Source of the DNA: Jaapia argillacea MUCL 33604
Lineage: Eukaryota; Basidiomycota; Agaricomycetes; Jaapiales; Jaapiaceae
Length of the DNA: 64,000 nucleotides
Assembly: GCA_000697665.1 (NCBI GenBank)
Contig: KL197751.1
Location: 43,500 to 107,499, forward strand
Direction of reading: 5' to 3'
The notes under the pieces were generated by a model. The model was not told where the DNA came from and ran no database searches. It saw only the letters and a program-made list of their open reading frames with translations. This document shows, in pieces, positions 45,143-55,958 of the stretch. The translations under genes and the position numbers were made by a program. Every line of letters begins with the position of its first letter. Within the stretch, counting starts at the first letter, position 1.

Positions 45143-46851
45143 ATGATTAAACTCGTCTCTGGCGTGCTTGTCTTGGCCGCTTTTGTAGGCGGTGTTGCCG
45201 CTTGGGGTAACCTTGGCCATCAGACTGTAGGGTATGTTATTTCCGAGCGAACGCGCCTACCTTCTTGTTCTGACTGACGTGAATGTTAGATATGTCGCCC
45301 AACAGGTGAGGCTCTACCCGTCATAATTTTTCTATTGGCTCATTGCCTGGTTTGTTTGACGCTACTGCTCGGTAGTTCTTAGCTCCCAAAGCTGCAGCTT
45401 TTGTGAATTCGTCTCTTGGATCAACATACTCTTATTCTCTGGGTGTCGCTGCAACCGTCGGTATTTCTTACTTTCAGAATTGATTGGAGACTAATTCGGG
45501 ACTCAGTGGGCCGATACCGTGAAATATGAGACCGGTTATACCTGGTCTGCTCCGCTTCACTTCGTGGATGCCAATGGTACCCTCCCTCTATCCCCACACA
45601 GGACCTCCTCTCACAGCGGTCGTGCTCTTTGCTTTGACAGACTCGCCCCTAACTGGGTCTTGCTCCGTTCAAGAAACTCGTGATTGTGGTGATAATGACT
45701 GCATTTGTAACTATCTCTTCTATCTCTCGGGGGCATTGTGCTGATGCTTACCCGTTATGAATTAGTGGCTGCTATTGCGAACTATACCACCAGGGTGGTG
45801 AATACTGGGTTGTCGGCTACGCAGAGGCAAGAGGCTCTCAAGTTCCTTGGTATGCACATTCCCTCCTTTGTCGGTGTGTTGTGAAATTTATTGGTTGTAG
45901 ATCATGTCTGTCTAGGTTGCTTTCCTTCCTTCCGGATTATTGACGGTTAATGTCTCGACAGTTCCATGGGGATATATCTCAACCTCTCCACGTTGGTGAG
46001 CACTATATGCTGGATTTATATTTGAGATTTCATGGTATTGATATTTTGGACCTACCAGAGGCCTACGAAGTCGGTGGGAATGATATTAACGCCATTTGCG
46101 GTGGTTCGAGTACGAATTTGCACGCTGTAAGTCATTGGATTTAATTTTGTGTACCGTTGAATGCTCACTCATCCCAACCGGATAGGCATGGGGTAATATA
46201 TTTGGTCGACTAGCATTTTCTTTTGTAATCTCATTTGTTCCACATCGCAGATACCGGGATTGTTACCACCAACGTCAACGCCAACCACGGCGGAGCTGCA
46301 ACCACTTATGCAAACGACCTAGTGGCCCGTATCAAGGTGTGCTATCCTCTCTGAACTCCTCTTACAGCGATGTTGTTTCATGCCGATGATATAGACTGGT
46401 ATCTACGAGAGTCAAACATCCAGCTGGCTCGCTTGCGATAATACCACAGAGCCAGTTTATAACAAACGCAGTGTGGAAGATGACGTGAACGGACTCTTAG
46501 TATCCAAGGCTACGACCATCACGCCTTTGGAGTGCCCCCTTGTTTGGGCTAGGGAAGCCAACGCTTTCGATTGCGTACGTCTCGCTCTTTACCGATTCCT
46601 GGCGGACACTGACCTTTATTCATGTTTGATGGGGTAATCAGACTGTTGTGTTCAACTATACGACTGGTCAGGATTTGTGTGCTGGTTCTTATTACAATGC
46701 AGCTGTACCCGTCGTACGTGCATCCTTGCATCCCTTGTTTTACGTCGCTGATCATCGGTGTTTATAGATTGACCTGCAGCTTGCGCGGTCTGGTTACCGA
46801 CTTGCTGCTTGGCTCAACGTCCTTTTCGATGGTTCGCCTAACCTCCCTTGA
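45143..46851 (+). CDS. Secreted S1/P1-type zinc nuclease
   Basis: Secreted trinuclear-zinc enzyme that cuts single-stranded DNA and RNA. Start at 45143; a signal peptide MIKLVSGVLVLAAFVGGVAA ends just before Trp, which as the new N-terminus is a zinc ligand in this family. All nine expected ligands can be read after splicing: the N-terminal Trp, His in GNLGHQ, Asp in TWADTV, His in PLHFVD, His in FLDHF, Asp in HGDIS, His in SQPLHV, His in TNLHA and Asp in AWDTG. The gene has roughly twelve exons. Two are microexons: 45901-45905 (5 nt) supplies the His of FLDHF, and 46186-46192 (7 nt) supplies Ala-Trp of AAWDTG. A 16-nt exon lies at 45290-45305. The end is FDGSPNLP. Length is normal. Confidence 0.9.
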
Positions 46852-47717
46852 GGCGAGTCAATCACACGCATCACAACGTCCGTGATGCTACCGAGGTCAC
46901 ATTCGCGAGAGTTGGAGAAGATAATCTGATAACTATGCCCATCACGGCGGGTTTTTTTACATACAACGTCATCATCACTTTGGTGATTGGTCGAATAAAG
47001 GGTGTTTTTTGAGTTTAACCCATCATTGATCACGCAAGCGTCGATGCTCACCACAGCTTGAGAGAAAGCGGAGAGCCGGTTGAGTGAGAGACCGGCATCG
47101 CTCCAGGCAGGTGAACGTGAACTGCCGCCATAGGGTCGATTTCTCATGCGCGGATGTACGTGCAGGCGGTTACAGGCGAACGGTCTCCTGAACGACCCAG
47201 GAATAGAAGTAGGGCGATTCCCAGCTGAGACTTAGGCTGGGGGCTGAACCTGTGTTCGACAAGTAAAGGGCAGAATTGATAGAGGGACCCTCTGATTGCC
47301 ATGCAATGTACAGGATTGATAGCTACATAGCGGTCACCGAGTACTGAAGTACTGAGGCCTGAGATCCTGGGACGAGTAAAACCGGTGACCTACAGTGTTA
47401 TGTGGGTCGCTAAGCCGGCTGACGTAACCCGCGCCGAATGTTTTCATTGTGGCTCACATTTGTCGAGTTTCCCTTGTTTACGGCTTGGATTACGGCCCTG
47501 GCATACCCCTCCTTAGAATTTCCCTCAGCGCCTAAACTTCGTATGTTTTCTTCATAAATGGTCTCGGGTTAATGAAACATATCGTTCTCTAGACTTTGAG
47601 GCCCGTGCGCATCTTTATTGGCCCCGTTGCTGCTCTTGACCATCAACTCTCGCTTGGCACTCCTTGTGCTCCGCCATCGAGGACCGGAATCCATCGTAAC
47701 GTTGCCAGCTGTACACG
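46852..47717. other. Spacer between the nuclease and SKT5 genes
   Basis: 866 bp. I see no supported gene, RNA or mobile element. Short open frames lack family resemblance. Confidence 0.4.
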
Positions 47718-49355
47718 ATGTTGCAGCAGCCTCAATCGCGTCCGACCTCCTTTTTCCAGGATGGTCAGCCTCCACAATCAAGAGACCCTAGGGACTTTGC
47801 GAACGGAGAATACCCACAGCAGGAGCAGTACACACGTCCTCCTCGCTCCTCTCTACCTCGGCCCCAATCCGTACCTCGCACGCCACAGCATAACCAGTAC
47901 GAACTGCCTCCAGAAGTTGATGACCAGCGCTACCCTCAGGATGGAGACGACTTTTATCAGAACACTGACTTGCCACCTCCTCGATCAATAGGAGGTCAAC
48001 CCATGCGTACTCCATCGCCTTCTCCCACAGTTCCCGCACCCCCCATTCTCGACCACTCCCATCTCCATCCAGGTAACAAAGCGGCCCTGTTGTCACATGA
48101 ACGAACACTCGAACTTTACCGCGCGAATGCTAAAAAGACGCAGGATCCGGACCTTCAGTTCGAGTTTGCTGTTTTTATGATCGATGCTTCGAAAGCTTTG
48201 CCCATACCCGAGTTGACAGGTGGGAACGTCATGGAGGTGGAGAAGGCATTGGCGAAGAGGGAGGATCTTGTGCGAGAAGCGACGTCCCTGTTGAAACGGT
48301 TAGCGGACAGAGGCCATCCTCCATCACAATACTTTTTGGCGGATTGTTACGCCAATGGGATAGGGACCACGAAGAACAGACAAGATTTCGACCGAGCCTT
48401 CCCCCTATTCATCCTCGCCGCCAAACACGGTCATCCCGACGCTGCCTACCGAGCTGGAACATGTTGCGAGAATGGATGGGGCTGCAGACGTGATTCCCCC
48501 AAAGCTCTCACCTTCTTCCGCAAATCAGCAGCGTCTCTTCACCCAGGGGCAATGTACCGTCTTGGCATCGCGGAACTTAATGGCGAGCTGGGTTTATCGA
48601 AGAGACCGAGGGAGGGTGTCAAGTGGTTGAAGAGATCGGCTGAACATGCAACGGCAGAGTTCCCACATGCGTTGCATGAGTTAGCGTTGTTGCATGAGAG
48701 AGGTATTGATAACGTCGTTTTTGTGGATTATGAGTATGCGGCAGAGTTGTTGGCGCAGGCTGCGGAACTTGGTTATGCACCTAGTGCGTATAGGTTGGGA
48801 GAGTGCTACGAATATGGGAAGATGGGGTGTCCACAAGATCCTGCGTTGTCAATACACTATTATGTGTGTCCTTCTCCCTATCGACTTTTGCGAAGGGTAC
48901 TGATATGCGCCCATCCAGAACATCGCGGCGCAACAGAACCATCGGGACGCATGTTTTGCACTCACGGCGTGGTATCTCGTCGGCTCACCCGGTGTCCTCC
49001 CTCAATCCGACACTGAAGCGTTCCTATGGGCGAAGAAAGCAGCCGAAGCTGGACTTTCAAAAGCCATGTACGCCGTTGGATACTTCCTCGAAGTTGGGAT
49101 TGGTACAGAGCCGGATATGCGAGAGTGAGTGCTTCGATCAAATTATCTTGGACCGTTTGATTGATTTTTGCGTGTTTCAGGTCGACGATGTGGTATAAAC
49201 GTGCTTCTGATCTGGGAGATCGACGTGCTGCTCAGCGATTGAAGGGTGACCCTGCTAAGCCTCTCGACCATGGATCTGTTATCCACCGGCCTGGAGAAGC
49301 TGATCCCAATGGGGTGGCGAAAGCAGGGAAGGATAAGGAATGTGTGATTATGTGA
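47718..49355 (+). CDS. Chitin synthase regulator Skt5/Chs4-like, Sel1-repeat protein
   Basis: Activator that brings chitin synthase to the plasma membrane in yeast. Start MLQQPQSRPTSFFQ at 47718. The first 120 residues are Pro/Gln-rich and disordered. Sel1-type repeats then run to near the end, for example GHPPSQYFLADCYANGIGT, GHPDAAYRAGTCCENGWGC, HPGAMYRLGIAELNGELGL, GYAPSAYRLGECYEYGKMG and GLSKAMYAVGYFLEVGIGT. Two introns near 48866-48921 and 49123-49181 are needed; joins give SIHYYNIAAQQNHRDACF and STMWYKRASDLGDRRAAQRL. The protein ends KDKECVIM. CVIM is a CaaX box for farnesylation and, as I recall, is also the end of yeast Skt5, which supports the assignment and membrane anchoring. Confidence 0.9.
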
Positions 49356-49994
49356 TGTTGGGGAGAGCGGATTCTCATTGATCCCTTGTTGCGTTTGCAA
49401 TCGGGGAGGAGTGGTGGGAGGTTAGGGGGTAGGGATTCGAGAGCGAACCTGGAGATTCATGGACTCTAGACGGACCATAGACGGATTACTCTGCAATCGA
49501 ACGTCGGGAGGGGTACACTTGTTGCTCACTCTTATCGTTCGTTGCCAGTTTGTACAGGATCTATCATAACATACAATCACTTTCAATACCACTATAATTG
49601 CTAGTGCGCGTAATTGAACCAAGGCTTGAATGTTTTGCACAAAGAGGAGGTGCAAGAGGAGCTCAGGGACTTTTCTCGGTTACGTAAGGCCTCTAAGCGT
49701 CCCGCCCTGCACCATCGCCACAGTTGCAGGCGCTGTAGACCCGCCTTGTTTATGACTGCCGTGTCCTGAACAAAATCTGCCTACAAATCTATCCTACTAC
49801 GCACCCACGCGAGTTATTTGGTCGGGACTTGGATTGCTTAGCCTTTTCATGCGCCGCAGCTTACTCCTTTCTGCTATAGAACCGGCTCGAAACCTAGGAT
49901 TTTGGGTTTTCTTGGAACCTGGGTTATCGCTAACTGGCTCTGCCTCACTTTTAACTGATTGTGGCCGCGTGGCTGACTTTTCTACGGATCCATC
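49356..49994. other. Spacer between SKT5-like and UBP2-like genes
   Basis: 639 bp, 3' flank of one gene and promoter of the next. No gene or repeat recognised. Confidence 0.4.
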
Positions 49995-52900
49995 ATGACG
50001 GACGGAAACAAAGAAACACCCAAACCTCGTCGTCCACTCCCTATCCCCAATGCACGTCCATCCACACCAACAGATTCCAGACGATCGACAAATACTCCTA
50101 CTCCAGTCCCTACATCCACTTTCTACTCCTCAACACCTGCATCTGCTTCATCGTCTTCATACCAACAACAACAGCAACAATTAAACCCACCGGCTTTACC
50201 ATCCCGGTCGAAAACGGTTGGATCTTCACATACACGATACGTTGCTCCTTCGACGGGATTGGACCCTATTCTCCGGCCTACCTCTGCAGGTGCATCGAGG
50301 GCGGTGCCTCTGTTCAATTTGCCCACCGTATCCCACGATTCACCCTATCGTGAACCGGAACTGATCGTGGATGAAACTGTGCCAGAACTCGTTCCTGCGG
50401 ATGATGCGTATTGGCAACAAAACGGAGGCTGGGGTTACGCTCGTGGTGGTACTGGTAGTGGTGGCGGTGGCGGCGGTAGCGGTGGTGGCGTAGGTGGTTG
50501 GGGTAGTGGTGGGTGGGGAACAGGAACTGCTGCGACGGCTAATAACTGGGCGGAATTCGACTCGGCTTGGGCAGGAGGAGGGTTCACAACCACCGACCAT
50601 TCCGTGCCCACAGTCCAGATTTACGGAAGGGATGAAGAGGAGGAGAAGAAATGGTGGGATGCCGAGGTTAGGATTCAGGGTCATCGACCTGGAACCGGGA
50701 TCTTGCCTCCTCTATTAGAGGAGAAGTTGCACAACCCTGAGCATTCGTTGTTTTCTGTCATTGGGACGCCACCCGACATCAGGCCGAGACAATCTACCAG
50801 TGGACCTTCGACTTCGATGGAGAATATCCCTTCGTCATCGCTTGCGACTTCTTTGTCTGTGGTGCAGCCTACTGCTGACGAGTTCCGACATGCAGTCCCT
50901 CACCCTAACGCATATTATTGTCGCAAACATAACGGATGGGTTCTCCTCATCTGGAAATCATCCAAGTTACCCCCTCCCCTGGCCAAATCGTTCGTCGCAT
51001 ACCAGGAAGAAAAGGGTATCACACTTCCTGACCAAGGGACACGCGAACTCCACTCGTGTGTCGGTGAAGGCGAGAACCCACCTGCAAAGACGAACAAGAC
51101 GCATCATTTCCACTTTTACCCGCGAGCGGTCGACGCGTCCAAGCTGAACCCTCCGTTCAGGCGTTCTGCATGGGAAAAAGAAGATCGGACGAAGCAGAGG
51201 AGGAGAAAGGTGACGATTCAAGATGGGATGGATTTGGATGAGCAGATGAAACTGCATGGAGGGATTGGGATCGACGAGGGTAAGATGGTTGTTTTGACAG
51301 ATGAACCTCAGGGTATGGACGTGGAGGAAGAGGAGGAAGGAGACTTGTTGGATTTGTATATTTGTTGCCAGTGTTCGTTTTATTGTGTGGTTTCTTCGGA
51401 GGTTATCCCTGGGGTTTTACCCACCAAGTTTATCGAGGACCTTACAAAGGATAAGTTGGAGCATCCGACGTTGGGCAAGAATGGAGAGCAGACGGTTTTG
51501 TTGGGATGGGAGACGATTTTGACGTATGTTTTTTCATTTGAGCTTTTCGTTCGCGGGTTTGGGTGTCTATACTTTGGGTCCTTTTGAGCTGACTTGGGGA
51601 TCCTCTTTCTAGTATTATAGAGAATCGACTGTGGAAAGGTGAAAGTCGCTCATTGCCCGTTGGTCGATCCGCTTTCCAGAAGAAGTTGGGGTGGAACAAT
51701 ACGGTGTATGCGTTATCACCTCCTCATTTTTACCCTCTAACATTGATTGGCGGTTCAGACGACACATTTTCGAGCATTTAGGCTTTACCGAGAAGATGAT
51801 TACGACTGGTGACAAACAAGAACCAGTTTTGGCGCATCCCAAAAGCGACATCGGCACTGTTGAAGGTCGGACGAATCGTGCAAAGTTGTTGAGAGCTTGG
51901 GTTGAGCTTAGCGCTTGGTTGACTGACTATCGGAAGCGGTTTGGTGTGTTTGGTCCCGACTTCCTTATCCACCCCCATGCACTTACCCACTGACTCGGGG
52001 TTGTGCAGCCCCGGCACTCAAGGGAATTGAGCCGCATGAGCTCCGGGTGAAAGTGAATAGTGTTAGAGAGATGTATCAGACTGCAATCGGGGCTCATCCC
52101 GAGCAGGGTGAGTCGTAGATCGTCGTCCTTGCTGCTTTTCACTGAACCTCAAATGTTTGTTAGTTCCGAGGAATTCCTTGCCAGAGTCGATCGTTCACTA
52201 TAGCGAACTTCACAACGATTGGGCTGGCCTTGGGCTGACTCCTACATCTGCCTCAAGTGGTATGTCTCCCTTGCTCTTATACACTCTCAAAGATCGCGAT
52301 CTTCATATCTCGTTCCTGCAGAGATCATACAGTTTGCGTATCTCGCCCAGTGTCGGTGTGATCCAGCCGGGACAATTGATTACTTCACTCACCTATGCAA
52401 TATCGTGATCGCTTTCGAAACACTCGGAGAATCGCCCCCGCTAGAACTCCAAAATCTCATGGTGGAAGAACGTTCACGACTCCGATTCACCCGCCAGGAC
52501 TTGGAATCTGCTATACGCTTGTTCGGCTTTGGCAAGGATGGTGAATTGCATCTTGATTGGGATGATGATATTGAAGAGAGCTTTATCGAAAATGCGTGGA
52601 AGAACGCTTTGAAGAAGGCTTGGAGGGATCATACGAATGGTTCGCAGTTGAGGAGGGATGCGAATGAAGCGTTTAGGATGATTGCGGAGTTCAAGGGGAG
52701 TAAGAAGTTGATGGAGATGTGTGAGGATGAGAGGACGAAGGGCATGACTCCTGATGCAGCGTATTCAACGTTGGAGGTTCCTGAGACTGTCGAGGAGGAG
52801 ATGCTTATCATGGTATTTATGGCGAGGGTGAGTGCTATGTTCCAGTTGTTTTACGCATGGCTGATTCTTCTCCTTGCCCCCGCTGATTAGCTCGATGAAC

Positions 52901-55236
52901 AACCCAGTCAAGTCGACAGGATGCGGCAGGCTTTGGCTGTGATTGCGGAAGTGAGGGACAGCTCTCGTCTGCGAAGCTTTTTGGAGACTGGGAAAGACCG
53001 TGCGTATGATTATATGCTCCATTTACTTGACGTGGGTGTACATAAAAGTTTTAGCTGGAGAAATCGTGGTCTCCGCGCCGTTCGACATGCCTCGAGGTCT
53101 GAACCAGTTGGGCAACACCTGTTATCTCAATTCCTTATTGCAGGTATGTCTATACCTCATACCCGTCCTCGCCTCTACCTAACGGTTCCATTTCTGTAGT
53201 ATTTTTATACCATCAAGGATCTTCGCGAGGCCGTGTCGGCTGGCGGACGCGATGTCAAGGCCATTGAGGATGGGAAGTTGACTGAGGATGATCTCAAACG
53301 TCATCGAGTTGGTGGACGAATGGTCACAAGGCGGGAGATATTGAGGTCAAAGAAATGTAAGTTTGGCTTTCTTCCCGTCCTCGATTTCCTGACGGACGTT
53401 GTCTTTCTAGTCGTGGCCCAACTCGCTGAGTTGTTTTGGCAAATGGAGTACTGCGATACTGATGCGGTAACCCCAACGATTGAGCTGGCGAAGTTGGCTC
53501 TTGTTACCTCAAAAGACGAGGAAGAAGATAGTGTCGACACTGCTGCTACCGACTCGTCCAATGATACCGACGCTACCCTCGTTGACGACACGCCGACAAT
53601 ATATCCAGTCGTAGAGGTATCCCCTCCTCCAGCTGATAGAAGTTCGCCTGGTTCAGTGTTGGGCAAAAGGGCACGAGCACATGAGCGGAGGGCGAGTGTG
53701 ATGGATGTTGATGATATCCAGTCCCCAACTGACAAGGACAGGGAGGACTACGTGGTTGTTTCCAAACCTTCTTCGCCCGAAGCCATGACCCCCCCAGACG
53801 CTGGTTCTTCGTCCTCCTCGCGAAAGGACAAGGATGGCGATGTGGAGATGGACGACACTCAGAGTGCCGAATCGAAACAAGTCCAACAGCCTCCTCCCTT
53901 GCCTCCCAGGCGAACAACGAAAGCCCCGGACTCGGGGATGATGTTCGGTGGGTAATTCTATACTCTACCTGACCATTCTTCTGACATCGTGTTTAAAGGG
54001 AGACAGCACGACGTCGCAGAGTGCATGGATAATTGTATCTTCCAGATAGAGACTGCTCTTCTCAAGTTTGACGAAATGACCCAAGGGGACGACGATAAGA
54101 CGAGCGTCGTGAAAAGGTGGGTGTAGTTGCGGATTTCTTGATATCACGTCATCTTATGGACCATCCAGATTATTCTATGGAAAACTGCGTCAACGTCTGA
54201 CTGGACCGGACGATGGCAAATCCAAGTCATCGGTTCATGAGAAGGAGGATTTGTTTTCTCATCTCCCTGTTAACGTCTCCGACGAAGGGCATGATCTATA
54301 TGACGGTCTGGGCGGATATTTCGAGGATACTGTCGAGTTCCAAGGGAAGCCAGCGAGGATGGAGGTGACTCTTGTTGATTTACCGCCCATGCTTCAGATA
54401 CAATTGCAAGTGGGTGGTGTTTCTAATCTGCTGTGATAACTCTCATTAACATCACTGCAGAGAGTGCAATTCAATCGCGAGACTTTCCAAGCATATAAAT
54501 CTCAAGCATATATCAAGTTCGGCGAGACCGTCTACATGGATCGTTTCCTTGATAGCGCAGATCCTCAGAAGAAAGCGAGATCGAAAGCGATACAGGCTGA
54601 GTTGAATGAGTGTCGTGAGAGGATTCAACGTTTAACCCAGGGAAAGGTGTGTAGCAGTCCCCCAGTTCGTCGGTTCGCATCTGACGTACAACTGTGCAGC
54701 ATGCGCCGTACACCCCATCTCTGGAAGCAGCCCACGAGTTCCTGTCACAACAGGAAAGCGTTGAGCTCCCCGAAGTAGATGTCGATCTTCTAGCGCAACT
54801 GGGTTCTGAACCTGCCCGCCTCAAAACCTTGATCGAAGAACAGCGTACCCGCGCTGCGCATCTGAAGGAGGAACTCGAGGACGTCTGGCGCAACGATAAT
54901 GCTGCCGCCTACGAGTTAACTTCCGTCTTCATCCATCGTGGTTCTTCCCCGTCATTCGGACACTACTTCTTTTATTCTCGAAATCTCCCTGAGAAACCGG
55001 ACTCTTGGTTCAAATACAACGACTCAAGCGTCTCTATTGTCTCCAAAGATGAGGTCCTGGCCGACACAACGGGAGATACTGCGAATCCATACCTGGTACG
55101 CTTCCTGGCCTCTCTTGATTCCCTTTCGAATCGCTGACTCTGGTTCCAGCTTGTCTTCATGCGAAAAGGTTTGGAGGTCGTCGACACAGTCAAACGTTTC
55201 GATCCGTTAAGCGTTGAAGAGCCTGAGACTTCATAG
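49995..55236 (+). CDS. Large ubiquitin-specific protease, Ubp2-like
   Basis: Cysteine protease that removes ubiquitin from proteins. Start MTDGNKETPKPRRPLP at 49995. The N-terminal 170 residues are disordered with poly-Gln and poly-Gly tracts. A long unique domain of about 700 residues follows, including a Cys-rich piece LDLYICCQCSFYCVVSSEVI. The catalytic Cys box is PRGLNQLGNTCYLNSLLQYF (about 53090-53210). After an acidic, SP-rich insertion (about 53500-53940) comes RQHDVAECMDNCIFQ, a variant of the usual QQD motif. Late motifs are MLQIQLQRVQFNRE and the His box GSSPSFGHYFFYSRN with WFKYNDSSVSIV. The C-terminus is DPLSVEEPETS at 55236. The YFYTIKDLR after the Cys box and the long N-terminal region point to Ubp2 rather than other USPs. 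About fifteen introns. Confidence 0.87.
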
Positions 55237-55958
55237 TTTACTTCTAATTCATACCTCCATCAGTGTACTCATACCCAATCTTGTGCTTCATGTCAATCAT
55301 GGATATTGTAGCCCTAGAACATAATCATCGTTCCGTTCCGCAAGGAAAGTGCTCTGGAATTTCTTGCGATCTGTTGCCTTCTATATGACCGGAAGGTGCT
55401 GCTATCTCTAACTCATCAGTATGAACCCGGGTCGAAACAAAAGCCCACCAATTTAACTACACAACCACTTCTACGCGGTAAGAGTGGAACCCACCAAGCG
55501 ATTCTTGATAGAAATGTATAAATATTGAGACCCGTAGGTCTTCCACTCTGGAGAAGCGCGCCATCCGTGTGCAGGGGCCATGCTAGTCACTTCTCTGTAT
55601 TGTTCCAATTTTTACGTGTCACCCTGAAGGGGACATAAGTACAGGATAAATTGGGAGGATATGAGTGACGAGCCAGTATTGTTGGAACCGCGAGGGAAGG
55701 GGGTTCGGTGTTTTGGTAATCGTTGTTCTCTAATTCCGCCTCTGTAGAGGAGAGACCGGTGGATATTCAGGTTATGTGTTGCTTTAACTCATCGCAAGTT
55801 GAGTCGGACTGGAGGCTTGATAATTATCATGGGAAGTTGGCGGTGGAACCGGAATATAATAGCCTAGTAGACTACAATCCTCCTGGATTTACTTCAGCAT
55901 GTCTGTCCGCATGTAGACCTGGCGTACCCAGCAACTCAAGAGAACCCAGCACCCCTCT
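55237..55958. other. Convergent spacer between UBP2-like and THO subunit 1 genes
   Basis: 722 bp without protein gene. It contains a U6-like sequence on the minus strand at about 55530-55634, listed separately. Confidence 0.5.
55530..55634 (-). ncRNA. U6 snRNA-like sequence, diverged in the 3' half
   Basis: Read on the minus strand from 55634, it starts with a short hairpin GTCCCC-TTCA-GGGTGAC. Then come the U6-type ACACGTAAAAATTGGAAC and AATACAGAGAAG with the invariant ACAGAGA box, followed by TAGCATGGCCCCTGCAC, which keeps the AGC triad. After that the match weakens. ACAGAGAAG and TAGC are separated by TGAC instead of AT, and CACGGATGGCGCGC replaces the expected AAGGATGACACGC. No clear T-run ends the gene. 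It could be a diverged gene or a pseudogene. The spliceosomal role of U6 is established; whether this copy is active is not visible. Confidence 0.55.

Noticed and set aside
55430-55490. tRNA-like boxes on the minus strand (TAGTTAAATTGG and CCCGGGTTCA)
   Set aside because: The spacing between the two boxes is about 14 nt too short for a tRNA and no acceptor stem pairs.
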